A DNA stretch of 19,572 bases. It comes from Cellulomonadaceae bacterium (GTDB taxonomy: Bacteria; Actinomycetota; Actinomycetes; Actinomycetales; Cellulomonadaceae). A program made the translations under genes and the position numbers. The notes beneath the pieces were generated by a model. That model was given only the letters and a program-made list of their open reading frames with translations, ran no database searches and had not been told where the DNA came from. The stretch is taken from the NCBI GenBank assembly GCA_031282935.1, contig JAITCS010000217.1, forward strand, positions 1 to 19,572, written 5' to 3'. Positions 1 through 7,078 of the stretch are shown here, piece by piece (position 1 is the first letter of the stretch; each line of letters begins with the position of its first letter).

Positions 1-904
1 GCGACATCGAGATCAGATGAAATTGCGGCAAATCGTTGAGGGTTTATTGAAATCGGTGGCTCCCGATGGGCGAATCCATACCGTGTTTCAGCAATCAGTG
101 GCCGCGACGGGCAGGTTGAGTTCATCGGAGCCTAACTTACAAAACATTCCGATCAGAACTGATGAGGGCCGTCTAATTCGTAAAGCTTTCGTACCAGGCC
201 CAGGCTATGAAGCATTAGTGACAGCGGACTATTCCCAAATCGAAATGCGGATTATGGCTCACCTTTCCCGCGACGCCGACTTGATTTCGGCCTTCAATTC
301 GGGGGAGGATTTGCACCGATATGTCGGCTCTCGGGTATTCGGAGTGGAACCCAGTGCGGTTTCCGCCGAAATGCGCGCAAAAGTAAAAGCAATGAGTTAC
401 GGCCTGGTTTATGGGCTTTCCGCGTTCGGGTTATCGGGGCAACTCGGGATTACACCCTCGGAAGCGCAACGATTGATGGATGACTATTTCGCGCGTTTCG
501 GTGGGGTGCGCGATTACCTGGAATCGGTGGTAGAAACCGCTCGAAAAACCGGATTCACCGAAACACTGTTAGGGCGGCGCCGCTATTTGCCTGATTTGAC
601 CTCGGACGTCCGCCAACGCCGCGCAATGGCCGAACGCATGGCCCTAAATGCGCCGATTCAGGGCAGTGCTGCTGATATTATCAAACTGGCAATGCTGGGC
701 GTGCGAAGAGCTTTAGCGGATGCTGGCATGAAATCTCGCGAGGTGTTACAAGTCCACGACGAGTTGGTGATAGAAGCCGCTCCTGGTGAAGTTGAAAGAT
801 GCGTTGAGATTTTGCGGGAAGAAATGGCGGCAGCAATAAATTTGGCGGTGCCTCTGGACGTATCCGTTGGGGTGGGGCCGAATTGGCTTGAAGCCGGCCA
901 CTAA
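1..904 (+). CDS. polA: DNA polymerase I, C-terminal part (5' end outside window)
   Basis: This is the polymerase domain of family A DNA polymerase I, which fills gaps and removes primers in replication and repair. The reading frame is open to the left edge (first full codon at base 2), so the first ATG at 17 is internal and only about 300 C-terminal residues are present. Visible motifs are TGRLSSSEPNLQNIPIRT, motif A DYSQIEMR with the metal-binding Asp at 227-229, motif B with KAMSYGLVYG on the O-helix, and motif C QVHDELVIEA with Asp at 758-760. Motif B has Tyr where E. coli has Phe762, as is usual in actinobacteria and known to affect dideoxynucleotide discrimination. The 5'-nuclease and exonuclease-like domains lie outside the window. 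The gene ends with TAA, 74 bases before the next gene on the same strand. Confidence 0.97.
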   Translation, partial: RHRDQMKLRQIVEGLLKSVAPDGRIHTVFQQSVAATGRLSSSEPNLQNIPIRTDEGRLIRKAFVPGPGYEALVTADYSQIEMRIMAHLSRDADLISAFNSGEDLHRYVGSRVFGVEPSAVSAEMRAKVKAMSYGLVYGLSAFGLSGQLGITPSEAQRLMDDYFARFGGVRDYLESVVETARKTGFTETLLGRRRYLPDLTSDVRQRRAMAERMALNAPIQGSAADIIKLAMLGVRRALADAGMKSREVLQVHDELVIEAAPGEVERCVEILREEMAAAINLAVPLDVSVGVGPNWLEAGH

Positions 905-964
905 AAGTTAGGGGCGCTAGTTTTTGGTGCCCAAAACCGCCGGGTTATTCGAGATAAAACCAAT

Positions 965-970
965 AAGGAG
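965..970 (+). promoter_or_regulatory. Ribosome binding site for the DUF368 gene
   Basis: AAGGAG ends 8 bases before the TTG at 979. It decides in favour of this non-ATG start. Confidence 0.7.
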
Positions 971-978
971 AAATAAGG

Positions 979-1932
979 TTGGGAAGTTGGATAGCCCGGG
1001 TAATTAAGGGCATAGTTATCGCTTTAGGTTTTATTTTACCCGGTGTTAGCGGTGGGGTATTGGCAGCGGTGCTCGGACTATACGAGCGGCTTCTGCACTT
1101 TCTCGCAAACTTTCGAGCCAGGTTCAAAGAGGACGCCTTATTCTTTGTTCCGGTGGCAATCGGCGGGCTAATCGGCCTCGTACTACTTTCTCGGCCATTA
1201 GAATACGCCATTGAGCATTGGCGGGTTCCCGTGATGTGGGGGTTTGCGGGCGCAATTCTCGGCACGATTCCCTCTCTTTGGCGTGCCGCCCTCTCCCGAA
1301 AGAACGCCAATCCCGCCCTAGTACATGGGGACAGTGGGGAATACGGCAGTGTCAATATGTGCCGCGACCTAAAAGATTGGCTCTGGCTAATCGGCACCTT
1401 CGCCATCGCCCTGGTGGGTTTATACCTCTTACCAATCACCATCGGAATGGTGCCAGTCAATTTCGGCACGATGATATTGGCTGGCGCCCTGATTGCGTTG
1501 GGCATTCTTGTGCCGGGGTTATCGCCTTCTAACCTGTTGATCATTCTTGGCCTGCTCACCCCAATGCTTTCCGGGTTCTCCAGCATAGATATCCTTGGCA
1601 CTTTCCTTCCAATCGCCATTGGCGCTATCGCCGCAATCGCGGCATTCTCAAAACTAATGGAACGCGCCCTAGAACGATTCCATTCCCGCGTTTATCACTT
1701 CATTATCGGGATGGTTTTGGCTTCCACGGTTTTGATTGTGGTGCCCACCCCGCCTGCCTCCGCTTTCTATAACACTGACGAGGCGATGACATATGCCGGG
1801 CTAAACGCGTCCACTTACCTGGTGGCGGGCCTGCTGTTTTTGGGCGGTCTGGCGCTCGGGCTTTGGATGTCGCGCTTGGAGGACAAGTACAAGGGCGACC
1901 CCGATGTTGCCCAGGTTGGCGGTCTGGGGTAG
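979..1932 (+). CDS. DUF368 membrane protein (PopT-type undecaprenyl-phosphate translocase family)
   Basis: A 317-residue polytopic membrane protein of the DUF368 family. Members (PopT) have been reported to return undecaprenyl phosphate from the outer to the inner leaflet of the membrane, recycling the lipid carrier for peptidoglycan and other wall polymers. Two family signatures are visible: LPGVSGGVLAAVLGLYERLL near residues 20-39 and LVPGLSPSN near 177-185. They occupy equivalent positions in the two halves, which fits an inverted-repeat transporter fold. A charged loop at about residues 105-135 separates the halves. The start is TTG at 979, chosen because AAGGAG at 965-970 lies 8 bases upstream and the hydrophobic N-terminus follows directly. 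Spacing to polA is short, so co-transcription is possible. Family assignment is firm; the transport role is taken from characterised members. Confidence 0.88.
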   Translation: MGSWIARVIKGIVIALGFILPGVSGGVLAAVLGLYERLLHFLANFRARFKEDALFFVPVAIGGLIGLVLLSRPLEYAIEHWRVPVMWGFAGAILGTIPSLWRAALSRKNANPALVHGDSGEYGSVNMCRDLKDWLWLIGTFAIALVGLYLLPITIGMVPVNFGTMILAGALIALGILVPGLSPSNLLIILGLLTPMLSGFSSIDILGTFLPIAIGAIAAIAAFSKLMERALERFHSRVYHFIIGMVLASTVLIVVPTPPASAFYNTDEAMTYAGLNASTYLVAGLLFLGGLALGLWMSRLEDKYKGDPDVAQVGGLG

Positions 1933-2173
1933 CTATTTGGGGCGGTTTGGAGCAGCTTCCGGGCGCCTTTCGGGCGGCTGGCGGCATCGCTCGCTGGCGC
2001 GAGTAGCACCCCAAGAAGGTAAAAAATGGTGTTCGAGATGCAATTCACAAAAACGTGAATTTGAGCATTTCGTAGCGGCGTAGCTTTTACACAGGCAACC
2101 AAATTGCACAGTTTTCCACAGATTCGGAAATTGGGGCTACCTCGGCGTTGACGTTTGCGGCAGGCTGAGCCGC
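1933..2173. other. Intergenic region upstream of the surface locus
   Basis: This 241-base gap holds no credible gene. Its 5' part (about 1960-2020) is G+C-rich with short imperfect hairpins but no T-tract, so a terminator for the upstream gene is not convincing. The 3' half is A+T-richer and contains a 7-bp-arm inverted repeat (2042-2061). The promoter of the surface operon probably lies here, but I cannot find a -35/-10 pair with good spacing. Confidence 0.5.
2042..2061. repeat. Inverted repeat, possible operator for the surface locus
   Basis: AATTCAC and GTGAATT form perfect 7-base arms around a 6-base A-rich spacer, 112 bases before the first gene of the surface operon. There is no T-tract after it, so a transcription-factor site is likelier than a terminator. 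The role is inferred from position and symmetry only. Confidence 0.4.
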
Positions 2174-2869
2174 ATGAAACACAACAAAAAGTTCCATAGC
2201 AAAATCGCCGCCCTCACCGTAGTGGTGGCCAGTTCCCTCCTAGTAGCCGGGGCAGGCACAACCTTGGCCTTGTGGTCGGCGCAAGAACATTTCACCGCCG
2301 GGACGATTACCGCAGGCACCTTGGAAATCACGGGCACCCAAGTCGGCATTTGGGATGTGTCACCCGACCGCATTGGGGGCCAAAACGTGGGGGTCACCTC
2401 CGATCTTCGGGGCCGACCCATCACTGACCTCGCTGCTTGGCGCAAGGTTCCGGGGGACACTATCATGTTCCGCCTCGACGCCACGCCGGTGCTCAGGGGT
2501 GACAACTTGGTCGCCACGCTCACTATTGACGGACTTACTCAACTGATTGAGACCGCTCATCAAATTCCGGGCACTTTCGAGGTGTCGGTCGCGCGGGCGG
2601 GCCAATACCTTTTACCGAGGGTAAATATCGCAGATTTGGCCACCAATTCCGGCTCTGTCAATTTGGGGAATTGGTCACCGGCAGCATCGGGAATTGCAAA
2701 TACCATCGAGATTGACCCTGCGCACCCGAATGTTGAAGTGCGGGTATTCGCCACCTTTGATCGGAATACCACAAACCGTGATGCCGTAAATGCGGTGAAC
2801 CAACTCGCCGGTATGTCCGTTGGCCTACACCAAGTGCGCAGCGGTTCCGCCCACTTTATCACGGGCTAA
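2174..2869 (+). CDS. Alternate-signal exported protein (TasA/camelysin-like, SipW-type signal)
   Basis: A 231-residue secreted protein resembling the actinobacterial 'alternate signal-mediated exported protein, RER_14450' family, which is related to TasA/camelysin. A basic N-terminus (KHNKKFHSK) precedes a hydrophobic core at about residues 11-32, then the ALWSAQ motif (Trp34) and TAGTITAGTLEITG, which mark a SipW-dependent signal. The mature part has the family pattern VPGDTIMFR (92-100), RGDNLVATLTID (108-119), and a late TFDRNTTNRDAVNAVNQL segment that leads to GLHQ. No cysteine or metalloprotease motif is seen, so a structural subunit is more likely than an enzyme. It is the first gene of a run that includes a matching signal peptidase and a sortase. 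The Shine-Dalgarno sequence before the ATG is weak. Export class is well supported; the fibre-subunit role is inferred. Confidence 0.85.
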   Translation: MKHNKKFHSKIAALTVVVASSLLVAGAGTTLALWSAQEHFTAGTITAGTLEITGTQVGIWDVSPDRIGGQNVGVTSDLRGRPITDLAAWRKVPGDTIMFRLDATPVLRGDNLVATLTIDGLTQLIETAHQIPGTFEVSVARAGQYLLPRVNIADLATNSGSVNLGNWSPAASGIANTIEIDPAHPNVEVRVFATFDRNTTNRDAVNAVNQLAGMSVGLHQVRSGSAHFITG

Positions 2870-2884
2870 AAGAGGGCTAAAAGA
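2863..2884 (+). repeat. Tandem 11-base direct repeat over a stop codon
   Basis: GGGCTAAAAGA occurs twice head to tail (2863-2873 and 2874-2884). The first copy contains the TAA stop of the first exported-protein gene, and the second repeats a TAA in the same local context. It looks like a recent small duplication and leaves the protein unchanged. Confidence 0.75.
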
Positions 2885-2904
2885 CCAATTACGGCTCATA
2901 TCAT

Positions 2905-2916
2905 ATAAGGAAAAAG
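2905..2916 (+). promoter_or_regulatory. Ribosome binding site supporting the GTG start at 2921
   Basis: An AAGGAAAAAG stretch lies just upstream of the GTG at 2921. It supports this start for the Fn3-like protein, whose hydrophobic signal begins a few codons later. Confidence 0.6.
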
Positions 2917-2920
2917 ACTA

Positions 2921-4399
2921 GTGCGTCTTAGAAATAAACTAACCCTAATCAGTGCAGTGTTCGGACTATCCCTGGTGGGTGGCATAACTCACGCAATGTG
3001 GTCCGACGCTGTGGAGTTCTCCGGAACCACCGTCAACCTGTCCATCCGAGTGCCCGTCGCGCCGAGCGCCCCGACCCCAGGGGAGGTCAGTGCCTCCACA
3101 ATAGCGGTCGTTTGCCCGGCCGTACCCGAGGCTGACTATTATGAAATTCAGCTCGCTAGCGACGCTGAGTTCAGTCAAAACGTGCTCACCGTCGAAACCC
3201 CCAATGGGGAGTACACCTTTACGGGCCTCAACCCGAACACCAAATACTTTGTTCGGTGTCGGGGCGCGAATGCGGGCGGGGCGGGTGCCTGGTCGCCAGT
3301 GGTCGAAATGGGCACCAAACCGGCAACGCCTTCCATCAAACAGACGTCGGTCACCACAACCTCGTGGAACCTCACCTGTGAAGCGGCGGGCGGTGCCGAT
3401 GGGTATGTCATCGAGTTGGCGACAACAGCCAATTTCGCCACGATTGCGCACACCGCCAACCAACAGTCCGCAAACTTTACTGGGCTTAGCGCCACCAGTG
3501 CCTATTACGGCAGGTGTAAGGCAAGCAACTCGGCCGGTTCGTCGGATTATTCTGCTTACATTTCGATCCCGGCGCTGCCTGCCAGCCCAACGCTTTCAAC
3601 CACGGCATTGTCAAGCACAGCCTGGTCGGTGTCTGCCTCGACAGTCGCGGGGGCGACCTCGTACATAATTGACCGCGCCACATCGTCGGCCTTTACTTCT
3701 GTGACCACAGTCAATGCGCAAACCGCCGCTTGGACGGGCCTTACCGCGTCGCAGGCGTATTATGCGCGAGCCAGGGCCGAGAACTCCCGAGGGTCCTCGC
3801 CGTACTCAACCACCTTAAGCATCCCGGCGCTCCCGGCGACCCCTGGGGTGCCAACCGCCACAAATGTCACCACCACGGGATTCACTGCGACGTGCCCGGA
3901 TATCGCTGGGGCGAAAACCTATGTGCGGTACTCCACGAGTTCCACCATGTCAAACGCGTCGGCATGGGCAACCAGCCCGATGACTTTCAGCGGTTTGGCC
4001 AGCAATTCGACCTATTACATTCAGTGCGAAGCTACAAACGGCAGAGGCACGAGTGTCGGCTCCAGCGCTTCGGTGACAACTTTGGTAGTGGCGATAACTG
4101 CAACGCCCGGATTCAAGTATTACGGCACCTCGACCCAGTTGGTGTGTACAGACAATAACAGCGACGCGTATGTGGTTCTCGCGGCCAGCGGCTCGAAACC
4201 GGAGGGTGCCGAATGTGGTTGGGAGTACCAACTGCGCGGCTATTGGGATCCGAATGGCTATGTGAACGTGGCACCGGGAGCCATGACGCACCCGCTGTAC
4301 TGCGAGTTCCAAGCTCGCGCGCGGTGGTTCATCGGCACCAACTTTGGGCCGTGGTCGCAGCTGTGGGGCCGATACGCACCGGAACCGGGGTGCGTTTAG
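2921..4399 (+). CDS. Exported multi-domain fibronectin-III-like protein with SipW-type signal
   Basis: A 492-residue secreted protein. Residues 1-27 form a signal of the same alternate type: basic MRLRNK, hydrophobic core, then HAMWSD with Trp27. Four Fn3-like modules of about 85 residues follow (roughly 48-134, 135-218, 220-303, 305-388). Each has an aromatic/Trp strand, an xFTGL-type turn and a YYxRCxAxN-type strand. Linkers are short and Pro-rich (IPALPATP). Modules 1, 2 and 4 each carry two cysteines (65/113, 153/199, 325/369), while module 3 has Ala at both places. The C-terminal 100 residues form a separate domain with four cysteines (409, 432, 461, 491) and many aromatic residues; I do not recognise it. 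No sorting signal or TM tail is present, so it is probably released or held by partner proteins. Adhesion or matrix function is an inference from Fn3 architecture and operon context. Confidence 0.82.
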   Translation: MRLRNKLTLISAVFGLSLVGGITHAMWSDAVEFSGTTVNLSIRVPVAPSAPTPGEVSASTIAVVCPAVPEADYYEIQLASDAEFSQNVLTVETPNGEYTFTGLNPNTKYFVRCRGANAGGAGAWSPVVEMGTKPATPSIKQTSVTTTSWNLTCEAAGGADGYVIELATTANFATIAHTANQQSANFTGLSATSAYYGRCKASNSAGSSDYSAYISIPALPASPTLSTTALSSTAWSVSASTVAGATSYIIDRATSSAFTSVTTVNAQTAAWTGLTASQAYYARARAENSRGSSPYSTTLSIPALPATPGVPTATNVTTTGFTATCPDIAGAKTYVRYSTSSTMSNASAWATSPMTFSGLASNSTYYIQCEATNGRGTSVGSSASVTTLVVAITATPGFKYYGTSTQLVCTDNNSDAYVVLAASGSKPEGAECGWEYQLRGYWDPNGYVNVAPGAMTHPLYCEFQARARWFIGTNFGPWSQLWGRYAPEPGCV

Positions 4400-5091
4400 T
4401 GAGCGCTAACATTCTAGTGGGGCAGCGGGTCAAGCGGCGCCAGGCTGCGCGAACAGAGAAGATTCCAGTGATTCCCAAACGTTCCAGTTGCTGCTGCCGT
4501 CGCAAACCTGCCGTGCGGTGGAATTGTGCCGTGAACCCGCGCCGGTTTGGGCGGGTGCTGTTGAAGTGGCTGCCCAGGGCCGGGCTGGGCCTGGTCGCGC
4601 TCGGTTATGTGGTGGCCTTCCTGGTGCCACAGATGTTAGGGGGCGTTGGGCTCACAGTGCTCTCCGGCTCGATGGCCCCGAGCATCCGGGCTGGCGATGT
4701 GGTGGCGGTGCAACTCAAAGAGGCTGAAAACGTCTGCGACAGCATCACCGAAGGCGACATTATCACGTTTATGCCCTATCCAAATAACCCACTCTTGGTG
4801 ACGCACCGCGTTATTTCGGCAGCGATTGGGCAATATGAAGGCTGGAATTGCCAGTTCATTACCCAGGGTGACGCTAATTCAGCGCCGGATGAGCCCGTGC
4901 TCCCGAACCAAATTAGAGGTCGGGTGATGTATTCCGTGCGGTGGGCTGGCTGGCTCGACCATTGGGCGGGCGCAAACCGGGATCGAATACTAATAGCCGT
5001 AGTAGTTATTTCACTCGGTTGGCTCGGTTATGAACCCACGAAAAGAATCATAGAAAGAAAGCGCGGGCAGCTAAATGCAACGCCGTCATAA
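4399..5091 (+). CDS. sipW: Signal peptidase I, ER/SipW type (Ser-His dyad)
   Basis: A membrane-bound signal peptidase of the SipW/archaeal/eukaryotic subtype. VLSGSMAPSIRAGDVV carries the nucleophile Ser91, and LLVTHRVISA carries His136 in place of the Lys of ordinary bacterial enzymes. The later FITQGDANSAPDEPV and IRGRVMYSV match conserved boxes D and E. Membrane segments are predicted at about residues 58-80 and near 195-215, followed by a basic tail. The start is GTG at 4399, sharing one base with the TAG of the preceding gene. The frame is open further upstream but overlaps the Fn3 gene, and later GTGs (4468, 4516) remain possible because no strong ribosome binding site marks any of them. 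The N-terminus before the first TM is unusually long, with a CCC cluster (31-33). Next to substrates with A-x-W signals, it is probably their dedicated peptidase. Confidence 0.9.
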   Translation: MSANILVGQRVKRRQAARTEKIPVIPKRSSCCCRRKPAVRWNCAVNPRRFGRVLLKWLPRAGLGLVALGYVVAFLVPQMLGGVGLTVLSGSMAPSIRAGDVVAVQLKEAENVCDSITEGDIITFMPYPNNPLLVTHRVISAAIGQYEGWNCQFITQGDANSAPDEPVLPNQIRGRVMYSVRWAGWLDHWAGANRDRILIAVVVISLGWLGYEPTKRIIERKRGQLNATPS

Positions 5092-6172
5092 ACTAAAACT
5101 ATACCCAAAAAGAACCAAGTATCTTGTCGCTATCGTAACTAGTGTGTTTCTGTCGGCGGTAATTGCGCCCCCCGCCCAGGCCCGACCGTTCGCCGCCAAC
5201 GACAACTACCTGCGGGCAACCCTCGGAGCGCAAACCATCGCCCTGGATTGGGCCGGAAACCAAGTCGCTAGCCCCGGTGGTGACACGATTGTCGGGGAGC
5301 GGGTGCTCATCCCAGGCGACCGGATTTTGCGCACGATTGACGTGGTGAACGCCGGGCCGACCGATGCGGTGCTTTCCGCAGCGCTCACTCTGATTCCTGG
5401 TGGCCGCCGCGATTCGGCAGGTGAAGAGGACTTCGCGCAGGCTGTGCAGTTCTTTTGGGCGCTCGCGGCGGGCGGCAGTTCGGGAGGTAATAGCGCTGGT
5501 ATCGCCAATATTACTGGCACCGCCCCCGTTGGCGAATTGCTGGCAGATAGCGGGGTATTCCTCTCGAATGTGCTCGCGCCACGGGGGAAAGTGAACCAGT
5601 TGACCGTGGGAATCGAATTACCAGATTCCATTAACGACCATTTTGCTGGAGCATTGCCAAACTTTGCGCTGACAATTAGTTTGACCGATCCAACTCCAGA
5701 ACCTCCCTCTATCCTGCCACCTCCCGGTAATCCGCCCAGCAATCCTCCCAACAACCCTCCCAACAATCCGCCTAGCAATCCGCCCAACGGAGGTGGCCCC
5801 AATGTTGGTAACGGCTGGCCGGGGCCGGGCCAAGGTTCCGATTTCGATACGGGTGGCGGGTATCAACCTGGCAATCAAAGCAATGGGCCAGGTACTGGAA
5901 ATCCCTCCGACTCATCGGATGTTGGTGCTAGCGGAGCGGGTGGCCCGTCCGTGGGCACAACCGGCGGCGGCGCAGGTAGCGGCCAGGGGTCAAGCGGTGA
6001 CGGCAACGGCGACAGCCACGGCAGCGGCGCTTCGGTAGCAGGTGGACCCAGCTTGGCTGCCACAGGTGCGGAACTAACCTCATGGGTGCTCATTATCGGT
6101 GGGCTTATTTCGCTGTGGGTAGCAGCTTTTCTGATTAGGAAACCTCGGAAGCAAAGTACAGAAAGAACCTAA
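5075..6172 (+). CDS. LAATG cell-wall-anchored stalk protein with TasA-like N-terminal domain
   Basis: A 365-residue surface protein whose ATG lies 17 bases inside the signal peptidase gene, implying translational coupling. It has an ordinary Sec signal (hydrophobic residues about 16-31, likely cut after APPAQA near 36). Residues 38-205 form a beta-rich domain with LIPGDRILRTIDVVNAGPTD (78-97), similar to the PGD strand region of TasA/camelysin-like proteins. Next come PPG, five NPP[S/N] units (219-238) and a Gly/Ser/Asn-rich stretch to about 320, which would act as a wall-spanning stalk. The C-terminus is a full sorting signal: LAATG at 327-331, a hydrophobic helix and a basic tail (RKPRKQSTERT). 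LAxTG is the motif preferred by class E sortases, one of which is encoded two genes downstream. It probably anchors the other locus products to peptidoglycan (inference). Confidence 0.85.
   Translation: MQRRHKLKLYPKRTKYLVAIVTSVFLSAVIAPPAQARPFAANDNYLRATLGAQTIALDWAGNQVASPGGDTIVGERVLIPGDRILRTIDVVNAGPTDAVLSAALTLIPGGRRDSAGEEDFAQAVQFFWALAAGGSSGGNSAGIANITGTAPVGELLADSGVFLSNVLAPRGKVNQLTVGIELPDSINDHFAGALPNFALTISLTDPTPEPPSILPPPGNPPSNPPNNPPNNPPSNPPNGGGPNVGNGWPGPGQGSDFDTGGGYQPGNQSNGPGTGNPSDSSDVGASGAGGPSVGTTGGGAGSGQGSSGDGNGDSHGSGASVAGGPSLAATGAELTSWVLIIGGLISLWVAAFLIRKPRKQSTERT
5729..5788 (+). repeat. Tandem 12-base repeats encoding NPP[S/N] units
   Basis: Five consecutive 12-base units encode NPPS, NPPN, NPPN, NPPS, NPPN. 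Codon variants (AAT/AAC, CCT/CCG/CCC) differ between units, so the array is partly decayed. Unit number could vary between strains. Confidence 0.8.
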
Positions 6173-6175
6173 ATA

Positions 6176-7078
6176 ATGACCAGACATTTACGCGTTGTGA
6201 ATAGCGCTATCAGAAAACCACGCAAACGGATAAAGGTGGTAGCCAGTGCCATATTGGCTGCTGGGATAATCGCCGCAACAGCAGGTTTTGGAACCACAGG
6301 AGGTGATCTCGAAACAACAGCAGGCGGATTCGGGGGCGCGGCGGGCGGATTCGGGGCCTCGGCAGGCAGATTTGGAGGATCAAGAGCCGGAATCGGGCCA
6401 AACCTCAACCGTGCAACCTTCGCAAACTGGCGCGACCAAACACGATTTACGCCAGCAGCAATTACCGCAGGCGACTTTGGCCTCACTAGAAATAGTGACT
6501 CTCAGTTTTATCGCCTCGATCATAACGGCGCCACCACACTAATTGCAGGTGCCGAGCTGACCCGAGGTGACCTGGTTACCCCAGGCACCTTGCTCTTTCC
6601 GGGTGACACCATCGCGGCTGTTCGCGATGCCAGCCTCAAGCTGGACGGCGGCAACCTAATTGGGCGGTTGCGGATACAGTTCGATTCAGATCCTTGTCCC
6701 GCCGGGAACATCTTTCATTGGGCAGTTCGGGCGTACCAGAGCCAGCAGGCTATCCCGCTCTCGAATAACCAGGTTAGGCAAACCAGTACCGTCCCCGCGC
6801 ATGGGGTCATCGCATATTTCACCTCTGATCCGGAAAGTCTCCAAGACATATCGGGAGTTCCGGTACACCTTGCATCGCGGGAAGCGAACATTCGGGTTCT
6901 TGTCACCGCTACGATTGACGAGGCGGCTCGGTATGTTGGCACCAAAGCAATGCCAGCGGCCAGATTAGTGCTGGAACAAGTGCGGGCGGGCAGCGGATTC
7001 GCTACCTATCAAGACGACCTATCAGCATGGGCGGGGCAGCCCGACCAAATCAACCCCGCTCGATGCGCGGTGAGCTAG
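6176..7078 (+). CDS. Third TasA-like exported protein with Gly/Phe-rich insert
   Basis: A 300-residue protein, probably exported. Its long basic N-terminus (RKPRKRIK) and hydrophobic segment at about 20-38 resemble a signal or anchor. Unlike the first exported protein, it then has a low-complexity stretch at about 41-73 with repeated GGFG, GGFGA and GRFGG units. Only after that comes RATFANWRDQTRF (Trp85) followed by AAITAGDFGLT, the counterpart of the ALWS...TITAG motif. FPGDTIAAV (121-129), LDGGNLIGRLRI (136-147) and the late VLVTATIDEAARYVGTKAM part match the TasA-like pattern. Two cysteines (164, 298) could form a disulfide. The ATG is 3 bases after the preceding stop, and its own stop abuts the sortase ATG. 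It is a diverged paralogue of the first exported protein. Whether the signal peptidase cuts before the Gly-rich insert, after it or not at all cannot be told. Confidence 0.75.
   Translation: MTRHLRVVNSAIRKPRKRIKVVASAILAAGIIAATAGFGTTGGDLETTAGGFGGAAGGFGASAGRFGGSRAGIGPNLNRATFANWRDQTRFTPAAITAGDFGLTRNSDSQFYRLDHNGATTLIAGAELTRGDLVTPGTLLFPGDTIAAVRDASLKLDGGNLIGRLRIQFDSDPCPAGNIFHWAVRAYQSQQAIPLSNNQVRQTSTVPAHGVIAYFTSDPESLQDISGVPVHLASREANIRVLVTATIDEAARYVGTKAMPAARLVLEQVRAGSGFATYQDDLSAWAGQPDQINPARCAVS
6310..6396 (+). repeat. Gly/Phe-rich low-complexity coding repeat
   Basis: Imperfect repeats of GGCGGATTCGGGG-like units (for example near 6323 and 6344) encode GGFG motifs. They are inserted between the hydrophobic segment and the Trp motif of the third exported protein. 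Confidence 0.65.

Noticed and set aside
905..978. Hairpin after polA (GGGCGC...GTGCCC) as a terminator
   Set aside because: The stem is short with a wobble pair and no T-tract follows.
945..1619. 224-codon open frame on - inside the DUF368 gene
   Set aside because: It is a basic, low-information translation opposite a clear membrane protein gene with conserved motifs.
2112..2120. DnaA-box-like TTTTCCACA
   Set aside because: It is a single copy with one mismatch and there is no cluster, so it does not indicate an origin.
2174..2869. Camelysin (M73) protease function for the TasA-like protein
   Set aside because: The similarity is to the family fold and signal type only. No metal-binding or catalytic motif is visible, so enzymatic activity is not claimed.
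4213..4398. 5' extension of the signal peptidase frame
   Set aside because: It fully overlaps the end of the Fn3-like gene in another frame, and the protein sequence there shows no family features.
5206..5802. 198-codon open frame on - with GGLLGG repeats
   Set aside because: It is the complement of the NPP repeat region and shows no independent start signal.
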